Shown here: positions 27,134 through 37,145 of the stretch, one piece after another
Layout of the letters: each line of letters begins with the position of its first letter
Position numbering within the stretch: the first letter of the stretch is position 1
NCBI RefSeq assembly: GCF_006539865.1
Contig: NZ_BJNV01000048.1
Location: 1 to 40,442 of the forward strand
DNA from: Zoogloea ramigera
Lineage (GTDB): Bacteria > Pseudomonadota > Gammaproteobacteria > Burkholderiales > Rhodocyclaceae
Direction: 5' to 3'
Length of the DNA: 40,442 nucleotides
Translations under genes and position numbers: made by a program
Notes under the pieces: model-generated
What the model was told of the DNA's origin: nothing
Database searches by the model: none
What the model saw: only the letters and a program-made list of their open reading frames with translations

Positions 27134-29029
27134 TTACTTGGCGACCAGAGCCGCCCTGATCTGCTCGAGGGTGCTCGGGTCTTCGATGGTGGTCAGGTCA
27201 CCCGGGTCGCGGCCTTCGGCCAGGGCCTGGATGGAGCGGCGCAGCATCTTGCCGGAGCGGGTCTTGGGCAGGCCTGAGATGAAATGCACGCGGGCCGGCC
27301 GGGCGATGGCGCCGAGGCTGCCGTCGACGATTTTCATGACGGCCTTCTCGAGCTCGGCCACCTTTTCGGGGGTGTCCACGCTGGCCGGGTCCTTGACCAC
27401 CGCGAAGGCCATCGGCATCTGGCCCTTGAGCTGGTCGGCAACACCCACCACGGCCACCTCGGCGATCGCCGGGTGGGCCTGCACGGCCTCCTCGATCTCG
27501 CGGGTGCCGAGGCGGTGGCCGGCGACGTTGATCACGTCGTCGGTGCGGCCGAGGATCTTGTAGTAGCCGGCGTCGTCCTTGATGCCCCAGTCGAAGCTGG
27601 AATACACCAGCGGCTCCTGGAACAGCGTGAAGTAGGTGGACACGAAGCGCTTGTCGTCACCCCACACGGTGGACAGGCAGCCCGGCGGCAGCGGCGGCAC
27701 GACGCCGACGATGCCCTTTTCGTTGGGGCCGCACTCGGAGCCATCGTCGCGGAACAAGCGCACGTCGTAGCCATACACCGGGAAGCCGGGGGAGCCGAGC
27801 TGCACGCCCTGCTTTTCGACGCCGGGCATCAGCGACAGCATGGCCCAGCCGGTCTCGGTCTGCCAGTAGTGGTCGATCACCGGGATGCCCAGCTCGTCCA
27901 TCATCCACTGGTGGGAGGTTTCGTCCATCGGCTCGCCGGCGCAGTACAGCGCGCGCAGCCGGGAGAGGTCGTACTTCTTGAGGAAGGCCGGGTCCTGCTT
28001 CTTGAGCACGCGGATCGCGGTGGGGGCGCTGAACATCACGGTGACCTGCTGCTCCTCGCAGATCTTCCACCAGATGCCGGCGTCGGGGCGCAGCGGGGTG
28101 CCCTCGTACATGATGGTGGCCATGCCGGCGATCAGCGGGCCGTAGATGATGTAGCTGTGGCCGACCACCCAGCCGATGTCGGACGTGGAGAAGAAGGTCT
28201 CGCCCGGGTTGCCGCAGTAGATGTGCTTCATCGAGGCGGCCAGGGCCACCGCGTAGCCGCCGGTGTCGCGCTGCACGCCCTTGGGCTTGCCGGTGGTGCC
28301 GGAGGTGTACAGGATGTAGCTGGGCTCGGACGATTCGACCCAGGTGACGGGCACGTCGGCATTGATGTGCTGGGCGCGCAGGGTGGCGTAATCGACGTCG
28401 CGGCCGGCAACGACGTTCATCTCGGTGTCGAGGCCGCGGTTGACCATCAGCACGGCGGCGGGCTTGTGCTCGGCCAGGCTGATGGCTTCGTCGAGCAGAT
28501 GCTTGTAGGGCACCGGGCGGCCGCCGCGCATGCCGGCGTCGGCCGAGACGATCACGGTAGGCTTGGCGTCGTCGATGCGGGTGGCGAGGGAATGCGAGGC
28601 GAAGCCGCCGAACACCACCGAGTGGATCGCGCCGATGCGCGCGCAGGCCAGCATCGCGAAGGCGGCCTCGGCGATCATCGGCATGTAGATCAGGACGCGG
28701 TCGCCCTTCTTGACGCCGAGGGCCTGGTAGATCGCTGCCATGCGCATGACTTCAGTGCGCAGCTCGGCGAAGCTGTAGGTTTTCTCTTCGTTGGTCTCGG
28801 TGGAGATGTACACCAGCGCCTTGCCGTCGGGGTTGGTCTCGGCGTGGCGGTCGACGGCGTTGTAGCAGAGGTTGGTTTCACCGCCGACGAACCATTTGAC
28901 GAAAGGCGGTTTGGAGAAATCGTAGATCTGCTCGGGCTTCTTGTTCCAGTGGATCAGCTCGGCCTGCTCGCCCCAGAAGCCGTTGCGGTCTTCGATGGAG
29001 CGTTTGTGGAATGCCTGGTACGAAGTCAT
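27134..29029 (-). CDS. prpE: Propionate-CoA ligase
   Basis: 631-aa acyl-CoA synthetase of the ANL superfamily, activating propionate (and probably acrylate or 3-hydroxypropionate) to the CoA ester. The N-terminus SYQAFHKRSIEDRNGFWGEQ and the adenylate-forming motif YILYTSGTTGKPKGVQRDTG (about residues 236-255) are PrpE-like; the acetyl-CoA synthetase group is close, but HYWQTETGWAMLSL and CLSTVWGDDKRFVSTYF favour PrpE. The catalytic Lys594 sits in KTRSGKMLRRS. Ribosome-binding site GAGGGAG. Preceded by a signalling gene and acuI on the same strand, followed by an intrinsic terminator. Confidence 0.93.
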   Translation of the reverse strand: MTSYQAFHKRSIEDRNGFWGEQAELIHWNKKPEQIYDFSKPPFVKWFVGGETNLCYNAVDRHAETNPDGKALVYISTETNEEKTYSFAELRTEVMRMAAIYQALGVKKGDRVLIYMPMIAEAAFAMLACARIGAIHSVVFGGFASHSLATRIDDAKPTVIVSADAGMRGGRPVPYKHLLDEAISLAEHKPAAVLMVNRGLDTEMNVVAGRDVDYATLRAQHINADVPVTWVESSEPSYILYTSGTTGKPKGVQRDTGGYAVALAASMKHIYCGNPGETFFSTSDIGWVVGHSYIIYGPLIAGMATIMYEGTPLRPDAGIWWKICEEQQVTVMFSAPTAIRVLKKQDPAFLKKYDLSRLRALYCAGEPMDETSHQWMMDELGIPVIDHYWQTETGWAMLSLMPGVEKQGVQLGSPGFPVYGYDVRLFRDDGSECGPNEKGIVGVVPPLPPGCLSTVWGDDKRFVSTYFTLFQEPLVYSSFDWGIKDDAGYYKILGRTDDVINVAGHRLGTREIEEAVQAHPAIAEVAVVGVADQLKGQMPMAFAVVKDPASVDTPEKVAELEKAVMKIVDGSLGAIARPARVHFISGLPKTRSGKMLRRSIQALAEGRDPGDLTTIEDPSTLEQIRAALVAK

Positions 29030-29114
29030 GGGTTCTCTCCCTCAGTCTTGAACGAATGCACCGACGCCGCCCATGACGAAACGACATGGGACAGTGTTCG
29101 CCAATTATGTTTTT

Positions 29115-30287
29115 TTAGGGGGCGGCGCTTGCCAGTTCGGCGTCGGCAAAGCTGGCGAGCTTTGCCAGCGGGACACCGGAATGGCTACGGGATTCTATCA
29201 ATTCCAGGAGCGGCAGGAGGGTCCGGATCGCGTCGGGGATCTGCGCAACAAGCCCGGCATCGGCCGGGTTGCCGGCAAGCTGCTGGAGCAGCTTGTCGAT
29301 GCTGATCGGCGGGCGCGCACGGGGGGTGAGCATGTCGGCGGTGATCTCGCCCTTCTCGCCCATGATGCGGTTACCGCCGGCCGCGCGGCCCTGGGCCAGG
29401 CGCTGCACGGCCACGCCGATCAGGTGGCTGACCGTCTCGACCTGGCCGGCACTGGAGGTGGCGATGCCCACCGTGAGGCGGATGCGGATGCGCTCCTCCC
29501 GGTAGGTCATCACGATGTGGTCGATGGCGTTTTGCAGGCGCAGCGCAAAGCCCGCCGCACCGTTCATGCTGGTGGCGGGCGAGACCACCGCAAAGCGCGC
29601 CGGCGCCAGCTCGGCGACGGTGTCCTCCTTGCGCAGCTTGGTGGCCATGATCTTGGAGAGCTTGCGGTTCACCAGCTGGGCCACGTGGGCGCCGTAGCGG
29701 GCGACGAGGCTTTCAAACTGGTCGATCTCGATGACCTGCACCGACAGCTCGCCCTTGTGGCGCTGGGCCGAGGCGAGCTCCTGGCTGGCGTGGTGGTGCA
29801 GATACGAGGCCGTGGCGAGGCCGGAGTCGGGGTCGACGGGGCTGGCGGTGGCCAGCGCGGCGCGGCTCTCTTCGAGGTCGCGCTGGGTGCGGGCGAGCTG
29901 GGTGAGCGCCTCCAGGCGGGCCAGCAGCTCGACATTGCTGACGCTCTTGGAGATGAAATCGGTGGCGCCGGCGCTCTTGGCCCGGATGCGCACGTCGGGC
30001 TCGTCGTCGCCCGAGATGACCACCACCGGCAGCGTGTTGATGCGCGACAGGCGCGATGAACGCATGCGCTCGAGGAGGCCATAGCCGTCGAGGCGCGGCA
30101 TCCCGATATCGGTGATGACCGCCTGGATGGTCGGGTCGACCAGCAAAGTCTGCCAGCCGGCCTCGCCGTCGGCCTCCTCGCGCACTTCGAAGCGGCCCCG
30201 CACGTGCCGAATGATGGAGGCTCTCACCATCCGGGAGTCGTCGATGATCAGGACTCGGGGAAGGCTCTGATCGCGTTCTTCACTCAT
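29115..30287 (-). CDS. Response regulator with degenerate GGDEF domain
   Basis: 390-aa soluble protein. Residues about 10-130 form an intact receiver: acidic pair in VLIIDDSRMVR, phosphoacceptor Asp60 (AVITDIGMPRLDG), Lys in ISKSVSN. A GGDEF-like domain follows (residues about 150-310): DPDSGLATASYLHHHASQEL, LSVQVIEIDQFESLVARYGA, and where the GGDEF motif belongs the sequence reads AELAPARFAVVSP. Catalytic residues for c-di-GMP synthesis are therefore absent. A C-terminal helical segment follows. It lies between acuI (22 nt upstream) and prpE (85 nt downstream), and may control or be co-expressed with them. Confidence 0.88.
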   Translation of the reverse strand: MSEERDQSLPRVLIIDDSRMVRASIIRHVRGRFEVREEADGEAGWQTLLVDPTIQAVITDIGMPRLDGYGLLERMRSSRLSRINTLPVVVISGDDEPDVRIRAKSAGATDFISKSVSNVELLARLEALTQLARTQRDLEESRAALATASPVDPDSGLATASYLHHHASQELASAQRHKGELSVQVIEIDQFESLVARYGAHVAQLVNRKLSKIMATKLRKEDTVAELAPARFAVVSPATSMNGAAGFALRLQNAIDHIVMTYREERIRIRLTVGIATSSAGQVETVSHLIGVAVQRLAQGRAAGGNRIMGEKGEITADMLTPRARPPISIDKLLQQLAGNPADAGLVAQIPDAIRTLLPLLELIESRSHSGVPLAKLASFADAELASAAP

Positions 30288-30309
30288 GCTGGGCTCACAG
30301 TGGGTAACT

Positions 30310-31317
30310 TCAGTCCTTTACGGCAATCACCGTGCGCCCCTTGACCCGTCCTTCGATGAAGTCGTGGAAAACGCCCGGAAGTTCTGCAAACGGCACCGTC
30401 CGCGTCATGGCCGCCAGGTGCCGCGGCTTGAGGTCGGAGGCCAGCCGCGCCCACACCTTGCTGCGGGTCGGTTCGCCCATGTAGCCGGAGTCGACGCCGA
30501 GCAGGCTCACTCCGCGCAAGATGAAGGGGAACACGGTGGTGTTCAGCTTGATGCTCTGGGCGTTGCCGATGCTCGCCACGGTGCCGGCCTGCTTCATGGT
30601 GGACAGCACCCAGGCGAGAATGTCACCGCCCACGTTGTCGACGGCGCCGGCCCACAGGCCCACGTCGAGGGGCCGCGTGGTGGCCGGGTCGATGGTGTCG
30701 CGCAGGCGCAGCTCGGCGGCGCCCAGGCTGCGCAGGTATTCCTCTTCCTGGGGTTTACCGGTGAGCGCCACCACGTGGTAGCCCAGCCCGGCCAGCATGT
30801 CGATGGCCAGCCCACCCACGCCGCCGCTGGCGCCGGTGACGATCACCGGGCCGTTCTCGGGGCGCAGGCCGTTGTCTTCCATGCGCACGATGCCCAGCGC
30901 CGCGGTGAAACCCGCGGTGCCCAGCGCCATCGCGTCGAACAGCGACAAGCCGTCGGGCAGCGGCACCACCCAGCCGGCCGGAATGCGCGCGTATTCGGCG
31001 TAGCCGCCGTGGTGGGCGACGCCGATGTCGTAGCTGGTGGCGATCACCGGGTCGCCGGCCTTGAAGCGCGGGTCGCTGCTGTCGACCACTGTGCCCGACA
31101 GGTCGATGCCGCCCACGCAGGGAAAGCGCCGGATGATCTTGCCCGCGCCGGTGGCCGCCAGCGCGTCCTTGTAATTGACGCTCGAATAGGCCACCTTGAT
31201 GAGTACCTCGCCCGCGTCGAGCCCGTCGACGCTGAGCGGCTCCATGGCGGCGGACACCTTGCGGTTCTCGTCCTGGCGGATGACGTAGGCCTTGAAAGGG
31301 GGGACGCTGGTGGACAT
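30310..31317 (-). CDS. acuI: Acrylyl-CoA reductase AcuI/YhdH-type oxidoreductase
   Basis: 335-aa zinc-independent MDR-family reductase. The start at 31317 has AGAGGAG upstream and gives MSTSVPPFKAYVIRQDENRK. Family markers: KVAYSSVNYKDALAATGAGK, FPCVGGIDLSGTVVDS, GWVVPLPDGLSLFDAM, the nucleotide-binding VTGASGGVGGLAIDML (about residue 152), and LLGVDSGYMG. AcuI/YhdH reduces acrylyl-CoA to propionyl-CoA with NADPH. The neighbour prpE makes acyl-CoA from propionate or acrylate, so together they would turn acrylate into propionyl-CoA and also detoxify acrylyl-CoA. The perfect TATAAT at 31373-31378 probably belongs to its promoter. Confidence 0.9.
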   Translation of the reverse strand: MSTSVPPFKAYVIRQDENRKVSAAMEPLSVDGLDAGEVLIKVAYSSVNYKDALAATGAGKIIRRFPCVGGIDLSGTVVDSSDPRFKAGDPVIATSYDIGVAHHGGYAEYARIPAGWVVPLPDGLSLFDAMALGTAGFTAALGIVRMEDNGLRPENGPVIVTGASGGVGGLAIDMLAGLGYHVVALTGKPQEEEYLRSLGAAELRLRDTIDPATTRPLDVGLWAGAVDNVGGDILAWVLSTMKQAGTVASIGNAQSIKLNTTVFPFILRGVSLLGVDSGYMGEPTRSKVWARLASDLKPRHLAAMTRTVPFAELPGVFHDFIEGRVKGRTVIAVKD

Positions 31318-31372
31318 GTTTTTCTCCTCTCGATCGAGCGCCTGGCTGGCTGCTCGTGTTTTTGATCGGAAG

Positions 31373-31378
31373 ATTATA
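31373..31378 (-). promoter_or_regulatory. -10 element upstream of acuI
   Basis: A perfect TATAAT on the minus strand, 55 nt before the acuI start codon, in the 147-nt divergent gap between acuI and the HDOD gene. No good -35 hexamer lies 16-18 nt upstream. Confidence 0.45.
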
Positions 31379-31464
31379 GCCAGCGACTCGCCGCCGTACC
31401 GCATCGGGCCTCAATCCGCGGCACGCGCTGCCGTAAATGGGGTCATCGCCCGCGGAGCACCACA

Positions 31465-32349
31465 ATGGCCCTGATCGCCCAACCCTTCGACAGCCTCGAG
31501 CGCTACGTCGCCTTCTTCGACCAGCAGCCCCTGCCCGTGCTCAAGCACACCGTGCGGGAGCTGCAGGCCATGCGCGAGCAGGAGGACGACATCAACGGCC
31601 GCACGGTGGCCGCCCTCGTGCTGGGCGACCCGCTGATGACCCTCAAGGTGCTGATCCATATCGAGGCCCACCGACGCGCCCGCCAGAACCACGACATCAC
31701 CACCATCGAGCGGGCCGTCATGATGATGGGCATCTCGCCCTTCCTGCGGGAGTTCTCGGCGGTGCCGACCATCGAGGACCAGCTGGGGGATTATCCGAAG
31801 GCACTGGTGGGCGTGCTCCGGGTGATCAGCCGCGCCCGGCGGGCATCGCGCTACGCCCGCGACTGGGCCGTGCTGCGCCACGACCTGGACGTGGACGAGA
31901 TCACCGTCGCGGCGCTGCTGTCGGAGGCCACCGAGATCCTGTGCTGGGTCTTTGCGCCCACCCTCACCCAAAACGTCTACGCGATGCAGCACGCCGAGCC
32001 CGGCCTGCGCTCATCCACAGCCCAGCGCATGATCTTCAATTTTTCGGCCAAGGAGCTCCAGCTGGCGCTGGTGCGCCACTGGCGTCTGCCCGATCTGCTG
32101 GTGTCGATGATGGACGAGAAGCACATCGACAACGCCCGCGTGCGCACCGTGCAGCTGGCCGCCAGCCTGTCCCGCCACACCGCTCAGGGCTGGAGCAACC
32201 CGGCCATCCCTGACGACCTGAGCGCCATCGAGTCGCTGCTGCACATCGGCCGGGAGCATCTGCTCAACCGGGTCTCGGCACCCCACGAGGCCATCGAACC
32301 CCTGCTCGCCGCAGGTGGCCGCGCCGAGGGGGCGCTGCCACCGGGCTGA
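31465..32349 (+). CDS. HDOD-like domain protein (paralogue of the gene at 7734)
   Basis: 294-aa soluble protein. It has the same layout as the HDOD-like protein at 7734-8615: an N-terminal helical part with VAALVLGDPLMTLKVLIHIE, then DEITVAALLSEATEILCWVFAP and FSAKELQLALVRHWRLPDLLVSMMD. The HD-type metal ligands are absent here too (LLSEATE instead of LLHDIG). GGAG lies 7 nt before the ATG. Divergent from acuI and convergent with uup, so probably a single-gene unit. A role as signalling adaptor is inferred from the family. Confidence 0.82.
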   Translation: MALIAQPFDSLERYVAFFDQQPLPVLKHTVRELQAMREQEDDINGRTVAALVLGDPLMTLKVLIHIEAHRRARQNHDITTIERAVMMMGISPFLREFSAVPTIEDQLGDYPKALVGVLRVISRARRASRYARDWAVLRHDLDVDEITVAALLSEATEILCWVFAPTLTQNVYAMQHAEPGLRSSTAQRMIFNFSAKELQLALVRHWRLPDLLVSMMDEKHIDNARVRTVQLAASLSRHTAQGWSNPAIPDDLSAIESLLHIGREHLLNRVSAPHEAIEPLLAAGGRAEGALPPG

Positions 32350-32363
32350 GGGCCTCCTCCGCC

Positions 32364-34271
<1,908 letters not shown>

Positions 34272-34491
34272 GGATAAGGTGTGACAAACGGAAAGGGCGC
34301 GATTTTAACCCGCCGGAGGGGCCTGACGGGCGGCGATGAAGGCTGCGGATCGATGGCCCGCCTGCCGGCAGCCGCTGGCCTTGGCACGCCAACAGCGCAC
34401 CGCCCTGCCCGACGCTGCCAGCAGGCCGGCGCGGTGGGGCTCGGCTCACGGGCGCGCCACCGGGGAAGAGCCGCGATTTTCACAACTTTTG

Positions 34492-34536
34492 TTGACGAAA
34501 CCCGAAATCGAATTAACAATACGAATTATTCGCATT
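34492..34536 (+). promoter_or_regulatory. hemP promoter with Fur-box-like palindrome
   Basis: TTGACG at 34492-34497 is a good -35; AACAAT at 34515-34520, 17 nt later, is a plausible -10. Overlapping and following the -10, 34518-34536 is a 19-nt near-palindrome whose two halves, AATACGAAT and ATTCGCATT, resemble the Fur-box pattern in position and AT distribution. hemP is iron/Fur-controlled in many proteobacteria, so repression by Fur under iron sufficiency is likely here. The match to the classical GATAAT-type consensus is partial. Confidence 0.6.
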
Positions 34537-34550
34537 TCGATTGTTGTCCA

Positions 34551-34745
34551 GTGACTACAAGCCCACCAGCCCAACCCGCCGATGCCCAGCCCATCGCCGA
34601 TGCGGCCTTGCCGAGCGGTCAGTTCGATACCCCGATCCGCAGCAAGGACCTGTTCAAGGAACGCGCCTGCATCTACATCGAGCACGAGGGAATGATCTAC
34701 GCCCTGCGGAGCACCCGCGCGGGCAAACTGATCCTCACCAAATGA
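34551..34745 (+). CDS. hemP: Hemin uptake protein HemP
   Basis: 64-aa protein starting with GTG 15 nt after the Fur-box-like palindrome. The C-terminal half carries the family signature: PIRSKDLFKERACIYIEHEG and then YALRSTRAGKLILTK. HemP/HmuP is a small regulator or accessory factor of haem uptake genes. No haem receptor gene is adjacent; a bacterioferritin-associated ferredoxin gene follows instead. A GTG start is chosen because no ATG gives a family-like N-terminus. Confidence 0.88.
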   Translation: MTTSPPAQPADAQPIADAALPSGQFDTPIRSKDLFKERACIYIEHEGMIYALRSTRAGKLILTK

Positions 34746-34906
34746 GCCAGGTCCTCCGCCACCTCTCCGGGCATTCTGCAGCCCACCCGCCTTTCAAGGG
34801 CCGCCGGGGCGTGTCAGCCTCTGGCATCATCCTTTTGGTAAGCCTCGGCGCAACAGGCGGGCTGGCGGCCTTCGGTCTCGTCATCAGGCTTTTTCCGGCA
34901 GGCTGA
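34742..34906 (+). CDS. Small single-helix membrane protein, coupled to hemP
   Basis: 54-aa ORF whose ATG overlaps the hemP stop (ATGA). It has a hydrophilic, basic N-terminal half and one hydrophobic helix near the C-terminus (SGIILLVSLGATGGLAAFGL). I do not recognise a family. Translational coupling and a plausible membrane segment support it, but the length is short and no ribosome-binding site of its own is visible. It could be a small membrane partner for iron or haem handling between hemP and the Bfd-like gene. Confidence 0.45.
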   Translation: MSQVLRHLSGHSAAHPPFKGRRGVSASGIILLVSLGATGGLAAFGLVIRLFPAG

Positions 34907-34938
34907 GGCCGGGCCAACCTACATCTGGAAACCGCGCC

Positions 34939-35163
34939 ATGTATGTCTGCGTCTGCCGGGCTGTCACCGAAAGGCAAATCGAAGCCGCCGTCAAGGACGG
35001 GGCACGCCACCTGCGTGACCTGCGCACCGAACTCGGCATCATCGAAGACTGCGGCCGCTGCGCCCGCTGTGCCAAACAGTGCATGGACAAGACCATCGAA
35101 CAGATGGGCCCGCCCCCTCACCCCAAGTCCGGCGCAGCCATCCTCCTTCATCCGGCACGCTGA
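34939..35163 (+). CDS. bfd: Bacterioferritin-associated ferredoxin-like [2Fe-2S] protein
   Basis: 74-aa BFD-like protein. The N-terminus MYVCVCRAVTERQIEAAVKD and the later CGRCARCAKQCM supply the four cluster cysteines (CxC and CxxC) with the usual spacing. Bfd binds bacterioferritin and delivers the electron needed to release stored iron. It stands 32 nt after the small membrane ORF and downstream of the Fur-box-like site, in keeping with induction by iron starvation. The C-terminal tail after residue 57 is longer and basic compared with the E. coli protein. Confidence 0.88.
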   Translation: MYVCVCRAVTERQIEAAVKDGARHLRDLRTELGIIEDCGRCARCAKQCMDKTIEQMGPPPHPKSGAAILLHPAR

Positions 35164-35242
35164 GCCAGGTCGTACCAGGCAAATTCATCGTTCCAGCCTG
35201 AACAAGCCGCCAGGGGCGTAGCTTTCAAGCGCGTCGGCAGGA

Positions 35243-35248
35243 TAGAAT
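35243..35248 (+). promoter_or_regulatory. Probable -10 of tRNA-Arg
   Basis: TAGAAT, ending 13 nt before the mature tRNA 5' end, is well placed to be the -10 element. The -35 candidate 18 nt upstream (TAGCTT) is poor. Confidence 0.4.
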
Positions 35249-35261
35249 GTCGGGCTTGAGT

Positions 35262-35336
35262 CTCTCCGTAGTTCAATGGATAGAACGGGCGCCTCCTAAG
35301 CGCCAGATACAGGTTCGATTCCTGTCGGGGGGACCA
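35262..35336 (+). tRNA. tRNA-Arg (anticodon CCU)
   Basis: A complete cloverleaf can be folded by eye: acceptor stem 35262-35268 with 35326-35332 (two G-U pairs), D-stem GTTC/GAAC, anticodon stem GGCGC/GCGCC with loop CTCCTAA (anticodon CCT at 35295-35297), T-stem ACAGG/CCTGT with loop TTCGATT, discriminator A and encoded CCA at 35334-35336. It reads AGG codons. The integrase gene immediately downstream shows that the 3' end of this gene is an integration site. Confidence 0.97.
35312..35336 (+). other. Probable attachment site (attL) in the 3' end of tRNA-Arg
   Basis: The T-loop to CCA portion of the tRNA gene is the usual crossover region for tyrosine integrases whose genes start just downstream, as here (85 nt). 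The tRNA remains intact, as expected if the element carries a copy of the 3' end. I did not find a second copy of this segment before the right edge, so the other attachment site should lie beyond it; exact boundaries are inferred. Confidence 0.6.
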
Positions 35337-35420
35337 CTAGGATTGAAAAATCCAATCAAAATCAAGTAGTTAAGCCGGTTTCCCGGTGTTGCCTGTGGTA
35401 GTTTCATGGTAGAGGACCAC

Positions 35421-36824
35421 ATGAAAAGGCGACACCGGCGGCCTTCCCGCTCTCTTCTTCTCTTGGCTATTCGTTACACCGAGCAACGCGACAACGGGCT
35501 TTTTTACTATCAACGGGCTGTCCCTACGGACCTCCGCGGCAGGCTCCCGACGAAGATCATCAAGGTTCCCCTGGGGACCGCTGATCCCGCCGTGGCCCTG
35601 AAAAAGGTCAAGCTCCTGAACGCGAAGCACGAACGCCAATGGGACTTGCTCCGGGCTGATCCGAACGCCTCCGCAGAGGCCGCCGAGGTCCAGGCCCTTC
35701 ACCTGCTCCTTGAGCACGGTCTTACCCCCCACGTCCCCACGCAGGACGAGGCCTCACTAGACGCCCTCCTGAGGCCCTTCGAGGCCGCCCGGGAAGCCTA
35801 CGCGGGGGACTGTGACGAGACTTACCGGCAGGCTGATCCGCGGTCCTACCTGGGGCCTGTGCAGGTGGCCGCCCTCGATTTGCTCAAGCCGAAGAAGGAC
35901 AAGCTCAAGGACGCCCTTGAGGTCTATCTGCGGGCGCACCAGAAGGGCGACAACGAGGGCCGCCGGAAGGCTGCGGAAGGCGCTATCGCGGTCTTCGTGG
36001 CCGCCGTGGGTGACAAGCCCGTCAGGGACATCCGCCGGGACCATGTCCGGGTCTTCATCGAGCATGAGACGGCCCGCGGGCTGAAGACCGGGACCATCCG
36101 GCGCTATCTTAACGAGTTGCGGGCGGTGTTCTCGAAGTACGTCCTAGAGAAAGAGCTTCACCTTCCGAACCCCTTCGAGAAGCCGACCATCAAGAACGAG
36201 GGCGAGGACACCGAGGAAGGCCGCCCCCTGAGTGATGCCGATTGGTCGAAGCTGGCGGGCATCTGTCGGAAGGTCGATGACTCCGCCCGCTGGGCTATCG
36301 CGCTCCAGATGGGCACAGGCGCCCGGGTGGGTGAGATTGTGGGCCTGACCCTGGCGGAAGTGATCCTTGATGCGCCCATCCCTTACGTGGTCTTCACCAA
36401 GAACTCGGCACGGGGCATCAAGACCGACAAGGCCGCCACGAACGGGCGCCGGAAGAAGGACAGCTTCAGGGGTGTCCCGCTGGTCGGCGTGGCCCTGTGG
36501 GCTGCCAAGCGCATCCACGAGACTGCCGCACCGGGGCAGGTGTTCGCCTTCCCTCAGTACGTGGGCGAGGACGGCAAGGCTAAGAACGGCTCCGCCTCCG
36601 CGACGCTGAATAAGTGGATCAAGGCGCAAGGCTTTGAAGAGCATTCCACCCACGACTTCCGCCACACCTTGCGGGACCGGCTGCGGAATACCGGCTGCCC
36701 GTCAGAGGTCGCCCTTGAAATAGGCGGTTGGGCGAAGGAGTTCGTGGGCGATAAGGTGTATGGCGACGGCCACACCTTGAGCATCCGTCAGAAGCATCTG
36801 CAGGCCGCCGTAGGCGAGTCCTGA
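35421..36824 (+). CDS. int: Phage-type tyrosine integrase
   Basis: 467-aa site-specific recombinase. The ATG at 35421 is preferred because AGAGGA lies 4 nt upstream; an in-frame ATG at 35406 lacks one. The N-terminal part contains an arm-binding-type region (NGLFYYQRAVPTDLRGRLPT), then a SAM-like core-binding domain (RDIRRDHVRVFIEHETARGL, TIRRYLNELRAVFSKYV). The catalytic domain has the first Arg in MGTGARVGEIVGLTLAEV, His-x-x-Arg in THDFRHTLRDRLRNTG, and the nucleophile Tyr in GDKVYGDGH. It faces away from the tRNA-Arg and would integrate the element there. Confidence 0.93.
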   Translation: MKRRHRRPSRSLLLLAIRYTEQRDNGLFYYQRAVPTDLRGRLPTKIIKVPLGTADPAVALKKVKLLNAKHERQWDLLRADPNASAEAAEVQALHLLLEHGLTPHVPTQDEASLDALLRPFEAAREAYAGDCDETYRQADPRSYLGPVQVAALDLLKPKKDKLKDALEVYLRAHQKGDNEGRRKAAEGAIAVFVAAVGDKPVRDIRRDHVRVFIEHETARGLKTGTIRRYLNELRAVFSKYVLEKELHLPNPFEKPTIKNEGEDTEEGRPLSDADWSKLAGICRKVDDSARWAIALQMGTGARVGEIVGLTLAEVILDAPIPYVVFTKNSARGIKTDKAATNGRRKKDSFRGVPLVGVALWAAKRIHETAAPGQVFAFPQYVGEDGKAKNGSASATLNKWIKAQGFEEHSTHDFRHTLRDRLRNTGCPSEVALEIGGWAKEFVGDKVYGDGHTLSIRQKHLQAAVGES

Positions 36825-36902
36825 CCCCCCGAATCATCCGGGGTCAAGACCGGGCATCGTGGCCCCGTCTCGTCACGCCCATACGCTGAAAGGAACCATC
36901 AC

Positions 36903-37139
36903 ATGCAATCCATCATCTCCGCCGCCGCCTTCCGTGCTCTCGTGTCCCTCGTTCGCTCCGCCGTCACCTCGTCCCGCCGTGTCGTTGTTGAAGAGGCCGG
37001 GCAAGACTGGATGAAGGCCCGCCGACTGTCGGATACGGTCCTTGCCTACGGGGACGGCAGCGGCTTCGAGGTGGCCTATCGGGGCCGCCTGTGGGTGCTC
37101 ACCACGGAAGCCCGGAAGACCGCGCTAGAGGCGGTTTAA
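36903..37139 (+). CDS. Small hypothetical protein of the integrated element
   Basis: 78-aa ORF with AAAGGAA well spaced before the ATG. The sequence is amphipathic at the N-terminus (SAAAFRALVSLVRSAVTSSR), followed by a compact beta-rich part (VLAYGDGSGFEVAYRGRLWV). I do not recognise a family. It is codirectional with int, 78 nt downstream, and convergent with the minus-strand genes. An excisionase or control protein is possible, but there is no helix-turn-helix to support that. Confidence 0.6.
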   Translation: MQSIISAAAFRALVSLVRSAVTSSRRVVVEEAGQDWMKARRLSDTVLAYGDGSGFEVAYRGRLWVLTTEARKTALEAV

Positions 37140-37145
37140 GGGCGC

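Noticed and set aside
27284-29305. 673-aa plus-strand open frame opposite prpE
   Set aside because: Antisense shadow of a full-length, motif-complete acyl-CoA synthetase.
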